From positions 248,001 to 312,000 of the forward strand of contig CAWFCZ010000002.1 in assembly GCA_963814355.1 (NCBI GenBank): DNA of 64,000 nucleotides, given 5' to 3'. The DNA is from JADGOV01 sp963814355 (GTDB taxonomy: Bacteria > Actinomycetota > Actinomycetes > JADGOV01). A program made the position numbers and the translations under genes. Shown one piece after another: positions 52,575 to 62,111 of this stretch (the stretch's first letter is position 1; each line of letters begins with the position of its first letter). A model generated the notes under the pieces. That model made no database searches, was not told the origin of the DNA, and saw only the letters and a program-made list of their open reading frames with translations.

Positions 52575-54038
52575 TCCTAGCCCCGACGCGCGATCAATGG
52601 GCATCGGTCCACGCCGGCGGGTCAGGCCGAGTTGCCGGGGGGTGCGGACCGGGGCGAGGTCGGTGAACGTCCAGAGCCGGCCGAACCGGTTCAGCCGGAA
52701 GCGGACGCCGTGCGCGGACAGCACGCGGGCCAGGCCCCGGGCGTCGACGTCGAGCACCGCGTACGCCGGGTGCGGCGCGGTCGCCACCGCCCGGTACAGG
52801 TCCGGGAACCGCGTCGCGTTGTCGCCGTAGGGCACGGCGGTCACCCGCGCACCCTGGTAGTAGCTCAGCGGGTAGCCCAGCTGGTAGTCGGTGAAGACGA
52901 AGCGCTGGCCGGCCGCGTCGAGGAAGGCGGCCGCCCGGGCCAGCTCGCCGCGGTAGTCCGCGCCGGCCTTGGTCGCCAGGGTGCCGGCGGCCAGGGCGCC
53001 GGTCAGCGCTACCACGAGCCCGGCCGCCACCGGCCCGCGCCGCCCGGTGGCCGGCAACAGCCCGGCCACCCCGAGCGCCAGCACCGGGTAGAGCAGGAAG
53101 AGGTAGCGCGGCTCGGCGGTGTACCAGGTGTAGGAGGACCCGACGTAGAGCACGCCGGCGATCGGTACGGCGAGCAGCAACAGGTCCCGGCTCCGGCGGC
53201 CCGTCGCCCGCGGGGTGACCAGCGCGCGCAGCTCGCGCCGGCGGCGCACCGCGGTCGCCGCCCACAACGCGGCCAGCGCCAGCCCGGCCGCCACGCCGAG
53301 CAGTCTCGGCAGGATCGGTTCACCGGCCCGCCAGGTGAGCCCGAGGTACTCCGGCAGCACCGGATCGACCAGGCCGCCCAGCCGCTGCCAGGGTGTGGCG
53401 GACGGTGGCGAACCAAGGCCGGTGCTCACGCCGCGTCGGACCCAGTCCGCCAGCATCGGCGACGCGCCGAGGAGGAACCCGGCCCCGGCCGCGAGCGCCG
53501 CCCGCCACCGGCGCTGCCATCGGGCCCCGAGGAGCCAGACCAGGGCCGGCGCCAGCAGCACGGCGGCCAGCGCGGAGAGCCACGCGGCGAGCCCGGTACA
53601 CAACCCGAAGACCGCGCCGGTACGTGCCTCGCGGTGCCCGTAGCGGTGCGCCAGGGCGGCCAACACGCCGAGCAGGCCGACCACTTCGGCCGCGCCGTAG
53701 GCTCCGCGGGACTTCACCCCGTACACCAGGTTGAACGCCGGCCCGGCGGCGAACAGCCAGGCCGCGACCAGCGCCCGGCGGGGGCCGAACATCCGCAGCC
53801 CGATCAGGTACACCAGCCAGCCCGCCCATGCGGCCAGGGCGACCTGCGGCAGCCGCAGCAGAAAGCCGTTGCCCGGCGAGAGGGCGGCGAAGGGCGCCTG
53901 CAGGTACTGCTCGGCCGCGCCCATGTACCGCTGCCCGGCGAAATAGACGTAGGCATCGGAACCGTGGGCGATCCGGGCGGCCATCAGGCCGGTCACCGCC
54001 TCGTCGGGGTCGAGCATCCGCAGCGGGCCGGCGAGCAC
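52569..54038 (-). CDS. ArnT/GT39-like membrane glycosyltransferase
   Basis: At least 489 residues with about ten TM helices and the DPDEAVTGLMAARIAHG motif near the N-terminus. The D-x-D/E after TM1 is the catalytic acid of GT39/GT83-type enzymes, which transfer a sugar from a polyprenyl phosphate to an acceptor outside the membrane. The first usable start is GTG 54038, but the same frame upstream encodes a plausible TM1 (AWAIAAVVAGAALRCWV) as far as about 54090, up to the gatB stop. The true start may thus be non-standard or displaced by an error. A soluble C-terminal domain follows the last helix. Confidence 0.8.
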   Translation of the reverse strand: MLAGPLRMLDPDEAVTGLMAARIAHGSDAYVYFAGQRYMGAAEQYLQAPFAALSPGNGFLLRLPQVALAAWAGWLVYLIGLRMFGPRRALVAAWLFAAGPAFNLVYGVKSRGAYGAAEVVGLLGVLAALAHRYGHREARTGAVFGLCTGLAAWLSALAAVLLAPALVWLLGARWQRRWRAALAAGAGFLLGASPMLADWVRRGVSTGLGSPPSATPWQRLGGLVDPVLPEYLGLTWRAGEPILPRLLGVAAGLALAALWAATAVRRRRELRALVTPRATGRRSRDLLLLAVPIAGVLYVGSSYTWYTAEPRYLFLLYPVLALGVAGLLPATGRRGPVAAGLVVALTGALAAGTLATKAGADYRGELARAAAFLDAAGQRFVFTDYQLGYPLSYYQGARVTAVPYGDNATRFPDLYRAVATAPHPAYAVLDVDARGLARVLSAHGVRFRLNRFGRLWTFTDLAPVRTPRQLGLTRRRGPMPIDRASGLGP

Positions 54039-54099
54039 CCAGCAGCGCAGCGCGGCCCCGGCGACGACGGCGGCGATCGCCCAAGCCGTCGGGCCGGGC

Positions 54100-55629
54100 C
54101 TACGGCGTCGGATCGGGCTGAGCCGGTAGCAGTTCGGCGAGCAGCAGCTCCCGGACCCGGGCCGCGTCGGCCTGGCCGCGGGTCGCCTTCATCACCGCGC
54201 CGACCAGGGCGCCGACGGCGGCCGTCTTCCCGCCGCGTACCTTCTCGGCGGCACCCGGCTGGCCGGCGATCGCGTCGCGGACCGCGGCCCCGAGCGCGTC
54301 GTCGTCGGAGACCACGGCCAACCCGCGGCTGGCTACGACCGCGTCCGGGTCGCCTTCGCCGGCCAGGACGCCGTCGATGACCTGCCGAGCCAGGGAGTTG
54401 GTCAGCGAGCCGTCGGCCACTAGCGCGATCACCCGAGCCACCTGCGCCGGGGTGACCGGCAGGTCGGCCGGCTCCACCCCGGCGGCGTTGCCCTGCTGGG
54501 TGAGGTAGGACAGCCACCAGCCGCGGGCCTCGGCGGCCGGGGCTCCGCCGTCCACCGTCGCGGCGACCAGATCCACGACTCCGGCACCGGCCATCTGGGC
54601 CATCTCCAGCGCGGTGAAGCCGTGTTCGAGGGCCAGTCGGCGGCGGAGCACCGACGGCGGCTCGGGCAGCGCCGCCCGGATCCCCTCGACCTGGTCAGGT
54701 GGCGGCGCCAGCGGCACCAGATCGGGCTCCGGGAAGTACCGGTAGTCCTGGGCTTCTTCCTTGCTGCGCCCCGGCGTGGTGCATCCGGTGGACTCATCGA
54801 AGTGCCGGGTCTCCTGCACGATCCGATTCCCGGCGGTGAGCATCGCGCCCTGGCGTTCCACCTCGAAGCGCACCGAACGCTCCACCGAGCGCAGCGAATT
54901 CAGGTTCTTCGTCTCCGTCCTGGTGCCGTAGGGCTCCCCGGGGCGGCGCAGCGACACGTTGACGTCGCAGCGCAGCGAGCCCTGCTCCATCCGGACGTCG
55001 GACACCCCGAGGCCGCGGAGCAGGTCGCGCAGCTCGGTGACGTAGGCCTTGGCGACCTCCGCGCCGGCCCCCTCCACCGGCTTGGTGACGATCTCCACCA
55101 GCGGGATACCGGCCCGGTTGTAATCCACCAGGGAGTGCGTCGCGCCGCCGATCCGCCCGGTGGCGCCGCCGACGTGCAGCGACTTGCCGGTGTCCTCCTC
55201 CAGGTGCACCCGCTCGATGCCGACCCGTACGGTCCGGGCCTGCTCCCCGGTGCCGACCTCCACGTCGAGATAGCCCTCGGTGCACAGCGGCTCGTCGTAC
55301 TGGCTGATCTGGTAGTCCTTCGGCATGTCAGGGTAGAAGTAGTTCTTCCGGGCGAACCGGCACCAGGTCGCGATCTCGCAGTGCAGCGCGAGCCCGATCC
55401 GGATGGTGTACTCGATGGCCGCCCGGTTAGCCACCGGCAGCGAGCCTGGCAGGCCTAGGCACGTCGGGCAGACCTGGGTGTTCGGCTCGGCGCCGAAGGT
55501 CGTCGAGCAACCGCAAAAGAGCTTCGACGCGGTGCCCAACTCGACGTGGGTTTCCAAGCCGATCACCGGCTCGAAGCGGGTGAGCACCTCGTCGTAGGAC
55601 GCTACGGTGGTCGATCCAAGCGCGGTCAC
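54100..55629 (-). CDS. gatB: Aspartyl/glutamyl-tRNA amidotransferase subunit B
   Basis: 509 residues from GTG 55629, overlapping the gatA stop (GTGA). GatB binds the mischarged tRNA and activates the Glu or Asp side chain. Signs are GLETHVELGTASKLFCGCST, in two parts, with the zinc-binding Cys and the later CPTC pair, the kinase-like DYNRAGIPLVEIVT, and a C-terminal YqeY-type helical tail. It works with GatA and GatC to make Gln-tRNA and Asn-tRNA. Confidence 0.97.
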   Translation of the reverse strand: MTALGSTTVASYDEVLTRFEPVIGLETHVELGTASKLFCGCSTTFGAEPNTQVCPTCLGLPGSLPVANRAAIEYTIRIGLALHCEIATWCRFARKNYFYPDMPKDYQISQYDEPLCTEGYLDVEVGTGEQARTVRVGIERVHLEEDTGKSLHVGGATGRIGGATHSLVDYNRAGIPLVEIVTKPVEGAGAEVAKAYVTELRDLLRGLGVSDVRMEQGSLRCDVNVSLRRPGEPYGTRTETKNLNSLRSVERSVRFEVERQGAMLTAGNRIVQETRHFDESTGCTTPGRSKEEAQDYRYFPEPDLVPLAPPPDQVEGIRAALPEPPSVLRRRLALEHGFTALEMAQMAGAGVVDLVAATVDGGAPAAEARGWWLSYLTQQGNAAGVEPADLPVTPAQVARVIALVADGSLTNSLARQVIDGVLAGEGDPDAVVASRGLAVVSDDDALGAAVRDAIAGQPGAAEKVRGGKTAAVGALVGAVMKATRGQADAARVRELLLAELLPAQPDPTP

Positions 55630-57152
55630 AGCGCGGGAGCCTCGGTGAGCAGCGGATGCCCGCGGCGGTCGTTCAGGGCGGCTTCCAGCGCCGCCCCGAC
55701 CAGGTAGCAGCGGTCATCGGCCATCGACGGGGCCATCACCTGCAGGCCGACCGGAAGCCCGTCCTCGGGCGCCAGGCCGGCCGGTACGGACAGCGCCGGC
55801 CCGCCGTCGAGGTTCGCCGGGATCGTGCACAGGTCCGCCAGGTACATCGCCATCGGGTTCTCCAGCCGCTCCCCCAGCCGGAACGCGGTGGTCGGCGTGG
55901 TCGGCGAGACGAGCACGTCGACGTGTGCGTAGGCGGCCGCAAAGTCCCGAGCGATCAGCGTCCGCACCTTCTGGGCCTGGCCGTAGTACGCCTCGTAGTA
56001 GCCGGCGGACAGCGCGTAGGTGCCGAGGATGATCCGCCGTTTCACCTCGTCGCCGAAACCGGCCTCCCGGGTCAGGGCCATCACCTCCTCGGCGCCGTTG
56101 AGGCCGTCGTCGCCGACCCGCAGCCCGAAGCGCATCGCGTCGAAGCGGGCCAGATTGGAGGAGCACTCGCTCGGCAGGATCAGGTAGTAGGCGGCCAGGC
56201 CGTAGCTGAAGTGTGGGCAGGAGACCTCGCTGACCTGCGCGCCGAGCTCTCCCAGCAGCGCCACAGCCTCGCCGAAACGCTGCTCGACCCCGGCCTGGTA
56301 GCCCTCGCCGGAGAGCTCGGTGACCACCCCGACCCGAAGACCGGACAGGTCACCGGCGGCACCGCGCCGGGCGGCGTCGAGCACCGGCGGCACCGGCGCG
56401 TCGATGCTGGTGGAGTCCAGCGGGTCGGGCCCGCCGAGTACCTCGTGCAGCAGCGCCGCGTCGGACACCGTCCGGGCGCACGGCCCGGCCTGGTCCAGGG
56501 AGGAGGCCAGCGCGATCAGGCCGTACCGGGACACCCCGCCGTAGGTCGGCTTGGCACCCACCGTGCCGGTCACCGCGGCCGGCTGACGGATCGAGCCGCC
56601 GGTGTCGGTGCCGATCGCCAGCGGCGCCTGGTAGGACGCCACCGCGGCCGCCGAGCCGCCACCCGAGCCGCCGGGTATCCGGTCCAGATCCCACGGGTTG
56701 TGGGTCGGGCCGTACGCGGAGTGCTCGGTCGAGGAGCCCATCGCGAACTCGTCCATGTTGGTCTTGCCCAGCACGATCATCCCGGCCTCGCCCAGCCGGC
56801 GGACCACTGTGGCGTCGTACGGCGGGATCCAGCCCGCCAGGATCCGCGACCCGCAGGTGGTCGGCGTCCCGGCGGTGACGATCACGTCCTTCACCGCGAT
56901 CGGTACCCCGGCGAGCGGGCCCAGCGGCTCCCCGGCGGCCCGCCGCTCGTCGACCCTGCGGGCCGCGGCCAGCGCCTGGTCCGCAGCGACGTGCAGGAAG
57001 GCGTGCACGTCGGCGTCGACGGCGGCGATCCGGTCCAGGAACGCCGTGGTCACCTCGGCGGCCGAAACCTCCCCGGCGGCGACGGCCGCGGCCAGGTCGG
57101 CGGCGGTTGCGGTGGTCAGCTCACCGGCCAGCGCCGCACCGGACTCAGCCAT
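55626..57152 (-). CDS. gatA: Glutamyl-tRNA(Gln) amidotransferase subunit A
   Basis: 508 residues. An amidase-signature enzyme releasing ammonia from glutamine. The Ser-cisSer-Lys triad is in VPIAVKDVI (Lys), IGTDTGGSIRQPAAVTG (cis-Ser and nucleophilic Ser). The glycine-rich PGGSGGGSAAAVAS loop is typical. ATG 57152; the start lies within the last codons of gatC (8-nt overlap). gatC-gatA-gatB form one operon. Confidence 0.97.
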   Translation of the reverse strand: MAESGAALAGELTTATAADLAAAVAAGEVSAAEVTTAFLDRIAAVDADVHAFLHVAADQALAAARRVDERRAAGEPLGPLAGVPIAVKDVIVTAGTPTTCGSRILAGWIPPYDATVVRRLGEAGMIVLGKTNMDEFAMGSSTEHSAYGPTHNPWDLDRIPGGSGGGSAAAVASYQAPLAIGTDTGGSIRQPAAVTGTVGAKPTYGGVSRYGLIALASSLDQAGPCARTVSDAALLHEVLGGPDPLDSTSIDAPVPPVLDAARRGAAGDLSGLRVGVVTELSGEGYQAGVEQRFGEAVALLGELGAQVSEVSCPHFSYGLAAYYLILPSECSSNLARFDAMRFGLRVGDDGLNGAEEVMALTREAGFGDEVKRRIILGTYALSAGYYEAYYGQAQKVRTLIARDFAAAYAHVDVLVSPTTPTTAFRLGERLENPMAMYLADLCTIPANLDGGPALSVPAGLAPEDGLPVGLQVMAPSMADDRCYLVGAALEAALNDRRGHPLLTEAPAL

Positions 57153-57453
57153 CGGCCGGCTCCGGGTCCAGGATGCGGGGCACCCGGAACCGCCCGTCCT
57201 CGGCGGCCGGGGCGCCGGCCAGGGCAGCCGCCACCGGCAGCGACGGGCGGACCTCGTCCTCCCGCAGCACGTTCGTCAGCGGCAGCGGGTGCGAGGTGGG
57301 TGGGATGTCAGCGGCAGCGACCTCACCGACCCGGGCCACCGCACCGAGGATCACGTCGAGCTGCGGTGCCAGTCGATCGAGTTCCGCGTCCGGCAGCGCG
57401 ATCCGCGCCAGCCGGGCCAGATGCGCGACCTCGGCGCGCGTGATGGACGGCAT
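57145..57453 (-). CDS. gatC: Glutamyl-tRNA(Gln) amidotransferase subunit C
   Basis: 102 residues, helical; it wraps GatA and GatB and stabilises the complex. The family start ITRAEVAHLARLARIALPDAEL and the RPSLPVAAALAGAPAAEDG tail with final PRILD are clear. It opens the gatCAB operon and follows 96 nt after the PPOX gene. A GGAG-like site is not obvious before ATG 57453. Confidence 0.95.
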   Translation of the reverse strand: MPSITRAEVAHLARLARIALPDAELDRLAPQLDVILGAVARVGEVAAADIPPTSHPLPLTNVLREDEVRPSLPVAAALAGAPAAEDGRFRVPRILDPEPADG

Positions 57454-57549
57454 CGCAGGCAGGACTCCAACAGGCGGGGGGCCGATGCGGGTGACTCCGG
57501 TCAGTCTAGGAGGTACCGCCGGATGCCCGGCCCGCCGCGGTCGGCGCCC

Positions 57550-58008
57550 TCAGCGCGGTGCGACCCGCCGGCCGCTGACCGCGGTCGGGTAAATGGCGAT
57601 CCAGCACCGCTGCCCAGCTTCCGCTCCCCACTGCGGAAGGCTCAACCGGGACAGCCGCTCGACGGTGTCCACGTCGTACACGGCGTCCGCCCGGCCGTTG
57701 ACGATGACACTCCAGCCTTCGCCAGCCTCGCTATCCCAACCGTCGATCTCGAACGCGACCGTCTTTGCCTCCCGGGCGGCGTCCAGCTTCGCCCCGCCGG
57801 AGGAGCGGAAGACCACCGTCGCTCCGTCCATTGCATAGTTCACCGGCAGGATGACGATCTCGCCGCCGGCCGCGAACGCCACCCGCCCGACCTCGCTGGC
57901 CCCCAGCAGCCGCAGGCATTCTTCGTACCGCAGGACAGCCATGCCGGCATGGTCGGTCGCGACCCCGTCCGGCTGCATGCTCGACTGTCCGACCGGTCGC
58001 GATGTCAT
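57550..58008 (-). CDS. Pyridoxamine 5'-phosphate oxidase (PPOX) family flavoprotein
   Basis: 152 residues from ATG 58008 with GGGAGG 4 nt upstream; a GTG at 58047 is also open. The fold shows ECLRLLGASEVGRVAFAAGG and VNGRADAVYDVDTVERL, as in the Pyridox_ox_2 group (a FMN- or heme-binding barrel). There is a central Trp (GWDSEAGEGWSV). Substrate unknown. It is preceded by a 120-nt gap after the DinB gene and followed by gatC. Confidence 0.85.
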   Translation of the reverse strand: MTSRPVGQSSMQPDGVATDHAGMAVLRYEECLRLLGASEVGRVAFAAGGEIVILPVNYAMDGATVVFRSSGGAKLDAAREAKTVAFEIDGWDSEAGEGWSVIVNGRADAVYDVDTVERLSRLSLPQWGAEAGQRCWIAIYPTAVSGRRVAPR

Positions 58009-58167
58009 GTCGCCTCCCACCGACTGCCCCACCAACTGAGTCGCCACCCTATCGAGGGAACACCACGGGTGTGACAGCCCGGTTACGGACCACCCGGGCG
58101 CGGACGGTCGCCTCGCTGGAGCGGGGCTATGCCAGTACCCCGTTGGGTACCAGCTGCCGCGGCACAG

Positions 58168-58689
58168 CTATCCCATCGACTTCGCGCCGTCGATGGTCTC
58201 GCGGAGGATGTCGGCGTGACCGGCGTGCTGGGAGGTCTCCGCGATGAGGTGCAGAAGCACCCGGCGGGCGGACCACCGGGCACCGGGGGTGAACCAGGGC
58301 GCCTCCGGCAGGGGCTGTGCAGCGTCCAGGTCAGGCAGGCTGGCCACTAACTCGTCGGTGCGGCCGGCCACCGCGTCGTAGTTCGCGAGCACGTCGGCGA
58401 GGCTTTCCCCGGCCCGCAGGCTGAACCCGGCCGCATGATCGGCCCGATTCGCCGCACTGTCGGGGGCCATCGCCGACGGTCCCTTCTGGATGAAGTCGAT
58501 CCAGGCCCGCTCGGTGTTCGCCACATGCTTGATCAGCCCGCCGAGGCACAGCTCGCTGGCGGTGGGTCGCTGTGCGGCCTGGGCATCGGTGAGGTCCCGG
58601 ACGGTGTGCCGTAGGAAGAACCGGTGCCTGCGCAGCGTCTCCAGCAGATCGGCGCGCTCGCCGCTCACGGTCGCGCTTGATGTGGTCAT
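58168..58689 (-). CDS. DinB family (DUF664) metal-binding protein
   Basis: 173 residues, four-helix bundle. The divalent-metal His residues are in LIKHVANTERAW and LIAETSQHAGHADILRE, the DUF664 pattern. Members in actinobacteria are candidate bacillithiol/mycothiol-dependent transferases. No partner is evident. It starts 9 nt after the ligA stop, so it may be co-transcribed. Confidence 0.88.
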   Translation of the reverse strand: MTTSSATVSGERADLLETLRRHRFFLRHTVRDLTDAQAAQRPTASELCLGGLIKHVANTERAWIDFIQKGPSAMAPDSAANRADHAAGFSLRAGESLADVLANYDAVAGRTDELVASLPDLDAAQPLPEAPWFTPGARWSARRVLLHLIAETSQHAGHADILRETIDGAKSMG

Positions 58690-58698
58690 CTCGTTCTC

Positions 58699-60825
58699 CT
58701 ACTCCTGGTCGCTCTCGGTTGGCGCCGGAGCGGCGGCCGCCCGCGCGGCCTCCGGCCCGACCGCCAGCAGGGCCGCGAAACCGTCTTCGGCCAGCACCGG
58801 CACACCGAGCGCCACTGCCTTGTCGTACTTCGAGCCCGGGGCGTCACCGACGACGAGGAACGACGTCTTCTTGCTCACCGCCCCGCTGACCCGCCCACCA
58901 CGCTCCTGCACTGCGGCGATCGCCGCATCGCGGGTCCAGGCGCTCAGTGCTCCGGTGATCACCACCGACACGCCGGTCAGCGGGCGCGGGCCGTCGTCGG
59001 CGGACTCCTCGGCGAGCGCGACCCCGGCTGACCGCCACTTCCGAACGATCTCGGCGTGCCAGTCGATGCTCAGCCACTCCGCCACCGCCGCCGCGATCGT
59101 CGGGCCGACGCCGTCCACCGCGGCCAGCGCCTCCGGGGTGGCCGCCGCGATCGCGTCCAGGGACCGGAACTCCCGGGCCAGCGCCTGCGCGGCGGTCGGA
59201 CCGACGTGGCGGATGGACAGCGCGACCAGCACCCGCCACAGCGGCCGGGACTTTGCCCGCTGCAGCTGGTCGAGAAGTCGCAGCCCGTTCGCCGAGGGCG
59301 AGCCGTCCTTGCGGGTGAACAGCGGCACCTGCCCCAGGTCGGCCACCGTCAGGGTGAACAGGTCGCCCTCGTCGGTGAGCAGACCGGACTCCAGCAGCGC
59401 GCTGGCCGCCTGGTAGCCCAGCACCTCGATGTCCAGGGCAGAACGGCCGGCCAGGGCGAACAGCCGTTCCCGCAACTGGGCCGGGCACGACCGCGCGTTC
59501 GGACATCGCACGTCGACGTCGTCACCGGGCCGGACCAGCTGTGTGCCGCAGGCCGGGCAGTGCGTCGGCATGACGAACGCCCGTTCGCTGCCGTCGCGCA
59601 GCGCGACGACCGGGCCGACCACCTCAGGAATGACGTCGCCGGCCTTGCGCAGCACGACGGTGTCCCCGATCAGGATGCCCTTGCGGCGCACCTCGTCCTG
59701 GTTGTGCAGCGTGGCCCGGGCCACGGTCGACCCGGACACCGGTACCGGTTCCATCACCGCGTACGGCACGATCCGCCCGGTCCGCCCGACGTTCACCTCG
59801 ATGGCGTGCAGCCTGGTGGTGACCTCCTCGGGCGGGTACTTGAAGGCGATCGCCCACCGTGGCGCCTTCGAGGTCGACCCGAGCCGGCCTTGGAGCGCGA
59901 TCGCATCGACCTTGACCACCACGCCGTCGATCTCGTGCTCGACGTCGTGCCGGTGCTCGCCGTAGTAGCCGATGTACTCGCGCACCCCGGCCAGCTCCGG
60001 TACGACCCGGTGGTGCGTCGAGGTGGGCAACCCCATCTCCCGCAGGGCCTGGTACGCCTGGGACTGGCTGGCCGGGGAGAAGCCGTGGCGGGCGCCGATG
60101 CCGTGCACGATCATCCGCAACGGGCGGCTGGCGGTGATCTTCGGGTCCTTCTGGCGCAGCGAACCGGCGGCGGCGTTGCGCGGATTGGCGAACGGCGCCC
60201 GGCCGGATTCGACGAGCGTCTCGTTGAGCCGGGAGAACCCGGCGACCGGGAAGAAGACCTCCCCCCGCACCTCCAGCAGCTCCGGCGCGGACCCCCGCAG
60301 CCGGACGGGGACGTCGTCGAGGGTGCGCAGGTTGGCGGTGATGTCCTCCCCGGTCACGCCGTCGCCGCGGGTCGCGCCCCGCAGCAGCCGGCCGCGTTCG
60401 TAGACCAGCGCGACCGCCAGGCCGTCGATCTTCAGCTCGCACAGGTAGGCCGGCGTGGTGCCGATCGCCCGCTCCACCCGAGTCGCCCAGGCGTCGAGCT
60501 CGTCGTCGGTGAAGGCGTTGTCCAGGCTCATCAACCGTTCCAGGTGGCGGACCGGCGCGAACAGCGTCGACGGCGTGCCGTGCACCTTCTGGGTCGGCGA
60601 GTCGGGGGTCCGCAGCGCCGGCCAGCGGTCCTCCAGCGCGGTGAGTTCGCGCATCGCCGCGTCGTACTCGGCGTCGCTGACGGTCGGGTCATCCAACACG
60701 TAGTACCGGTAGGCGTGCTCGTCGATCGCCCGGCTGAGCTCGGCGTGCCGCTCCCGATCGCTCGCCGGCACGTCCGGCGCCGAGTCCCCGGTCCCCGGGG
60801 CGGCTGTGGTCGGCGGCGCGCTCAT
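58699..60825 (-). CDS. ligA: NAD-dependent DNA ligase
   Basis: 708 residues from ATG 60825. The adenylated Lys lies in YLCELKIDGLAV near residue 130; the NAD-binding Ia domain precedes it. The OB domain, a four-Cys zinc finger (CPACGTQL ... CPNARSCPAQL), a helix-hairpin-helix region and a C-terminal BRCT domain (about 625-700) complete the standard LigA. The first 23 residues are low complexity. The ATG overlaps the upstream stop as ATGA. Confidence 0.97.
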   Translation of the reverse strand: MSAPPTTAAPGTGDSAPDVPASDRERHAELSRAIDEHAYRYYVLDDPTVSDAEYDAAMRELTALEDRWPALRTPDSPTQKVHGTPSTLFAPVRHLERLMSLDNAFTDDELDAWATRVERAIGTTPAYLCELKIDGLAVALVYERGRLLRGATRGDGVTGEDITANLRTLDDVPVRLRGSAPELLEVRGEVFFPVAGFSRLNETLVESGRAPFANPRNAAAGSLRQKDPKITASRPLRMIVHGIGARHGFSPASQSQAYQALREMGLPTSTHHRVVPELAGVREYIGYYGEHRHDVEHEIDGVVVKVDAIALQGRLGSTSKAPRWAIAFKYPPEEVTTRLHAIEVNVGRTGRIVPYAVMEPVPVSGSTVARATLHNQDEVRRKGILIGDTVVLRKAGDVIPEVVGPVVALRDGSERAFVMPTHCPACGTQLVRPGDDVDVRCPNARSCPAQLRERLFALAGRSALDIEVLGYQAASALLESGLLTDEGDLFTLTVADLGQVPLFTRKDGSPSANGLRLLDQLQRAKSRPLWRVLVALSIRHVGPTAAQALAREFRSLDAIAAATPEALAAVDGVGPTIAAAVAEWLSIDWHAEIVRKWRSAGVALAEESADDGPRPLTGVSVVITGALSAWTRDAAIAAVQERGGRVSGAVSKKTSFLVVGDAPGSKYDKAVALGVPVLAEDGFAALLAVGPEAARAAAAPAPTESDQE

Positions 60826-61850
60826 TCCGACCGGCCCGCGTCGAGGCGCCGGGCGGCCTCGCGGCAGCTCCGCAACGCCGATCTGGCCCCGGCGGGCGAC
60901 GCGCCGGCCAGCCCGCAGGTCGGGGTGAGCACGACCTGGCTGAGCGCCGCTGCCGGCAGGCCCAGCCGGCGCCACATCCCGTTCACCAGATCGACGCTAG
61001 CGGCGGGGTCCGACATTTCCGGGCCGGTGGCCGGGACCACCCCGAGCAGCAGGCCGGCACCGGCTTCGACCGCGCCGGCCAGCGTCTCCTCGGCCCGCCG
61101 CGGCAGCCGGGTCAGGTCCAGGCTGATCGCCCGCGCGCCGGCCGACACCAGCAGGTCGAACGGCACGTCGTCGGCGCAGCAGTGCACCACCGGCATCGCG
61201 CCGGCGGCACCGGCGGCGCCCAGCACCGTGCGCAGCGCGTCGCGAGCCACGTGTGGGGCCACCGAACGTACGGTACGGAAGCCGCTGGCCGTCGGTACCC
61301 GCCCGCTGAGCACCGCGGGCAGGCTCGGCTCGTCGAGTTGGAGCAGCAGGCTCGCCCCTGGGACCCGCCGGCGGAGGTCCGCGAGGTGTGCCCGTACCCC
61401 CTCGGACAGCGCAGCGGCGATGTCCCGCGCGGCGCCGAAGTCGGCCAGCGCCCGGCCGCCGCGAGGGAGTTCCAGGCTGGCCGCCAGCGTCCACGGCCCG
61501 GCGGCCGCCACCTTCAGCGGGCCGGTGAGGTCCCGGGCGTACTCCTCCAGCGTGTCGAGGTCGCGGGCCAGCAGGCCGCGGGCCCGGCGTTCGTCCAGCC
61601 CACCGCGGTCGACCAGCCGCCAGCCGGCCGGCTGCAGGTCCACGTGCAGGTCGGCGAGCAACCCGGCGCCGCGCCCGATCAGATCCGCGCCGACCCCACG
61701 GGCCGGAAGCTCCGGCAGAAAAGGCAGGTCCGGGCACTCCCCCAGGACGATCTGGACGGCCTCGGCGATGTCCTCGCCCGGCAGCGATCCCACCCCGGTC
61801 GCCGCGCCGGCCGGCCACGGCAACTCACGGGCCACCCCGGATGCGTCCAT
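60822..61850 (-). CDS. Core-MetE-like cobalamin-independent methionine synthase family protein
   Basis: 342 residues, about the C-terminal half of MetE. The zinc ligands are visible: VVHCCADD (His and Cys) and TPTCGLAG (Cys), with Glu between. Core-MetE proteins transfer a methyl group to homocysteine, with methyl donors other than polyglutamyl folate; others of this size are of unknown function. A GVGSLPGED motif opens the barrel. It lies between ligA and the DUF3039 gene in the mnmA-ligA unit. Confidence 0.85.
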   Translation of the reverse strand: MDASGVARELPWPAGAATGVGSLPGEDIAEAVQIVLGECPDLPFLPELPARGVGADLIGRGAGLLADLHVDLQPAGWRLVDRGGLDERRARGLLARDLDTLEEYARDLTGPLKVAAAGPWTLAASLELPRGGRALADFGAARDIAAALSEGVRAHLADLRRRVPGASLLLQLDEPSLPAVLSGRVPTASGFRTVRSVAPHVARDALRTVLGAAGAAGAMPVVHCCADDVPFDLLVSAGARAISLDLTRLPRRAEETLAGAVEAGAGLLLGVVPATGPEMSDPAASVDLVNGMWRRLGLPAAALSQVVLTPTCGLAGASPAGARSALRSCREAARRLDAGRSE

Positions 61851-61868
61851 GACCGGCGAGCCTATGGA

Positions 61869-62108
61869 CTATTCGGGCAGGCTGCCGGACATCTGCAGCG
61901 CGATCGCCTTGCAGTCCGGGCACACCGGCAGGCCGGCCGGATCCCGGGACGGCACCCACTTGTACCCACAGAGTGCCGTGATCTCAGTACCCATCACATA
62001 GGCCTCGGTCACATCCGAGGCCCGGGCGATGTGCGCCTTGGCGGGTTTCCCGACACCGGTCTGCGGGGTCGCCGGGCGGGTAATCGTCTCGGTCGAGGTC
62101 ACCCGCAC
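61869..62108 (-). CDS. DUF3039 protein
   Basis: 79 residues from GTG 62108. Four Cys or His ligands fit a small zinc ribbon: ALCGYKWVPSRDPAGLPVCPDCK gives Cys and a Cys-x-x-Cys pair. The match to the actinobacterial DUF3039 family is clear, but function is unknown. It starts 3 nt after mnmA and is co-transcribed with it. Confidence 0.85.
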   Translation of the reverse strand: MRVTSTETITRPATPQTGVGKPAKAHIARASDVTEAYVMGTEITALCGYKWVPSRDPAGLPVCPDCKAIALQMSGSLPE

Positions 62109-62111
62109 AGC

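Noticed and set aside
59056..62001. 981-residue plus-strand ORF opposite ligA and the core-MetE-like gene
   Set aside because: A shadow frame from high third-position GC. The two minus-strand genes carry complete motifs.
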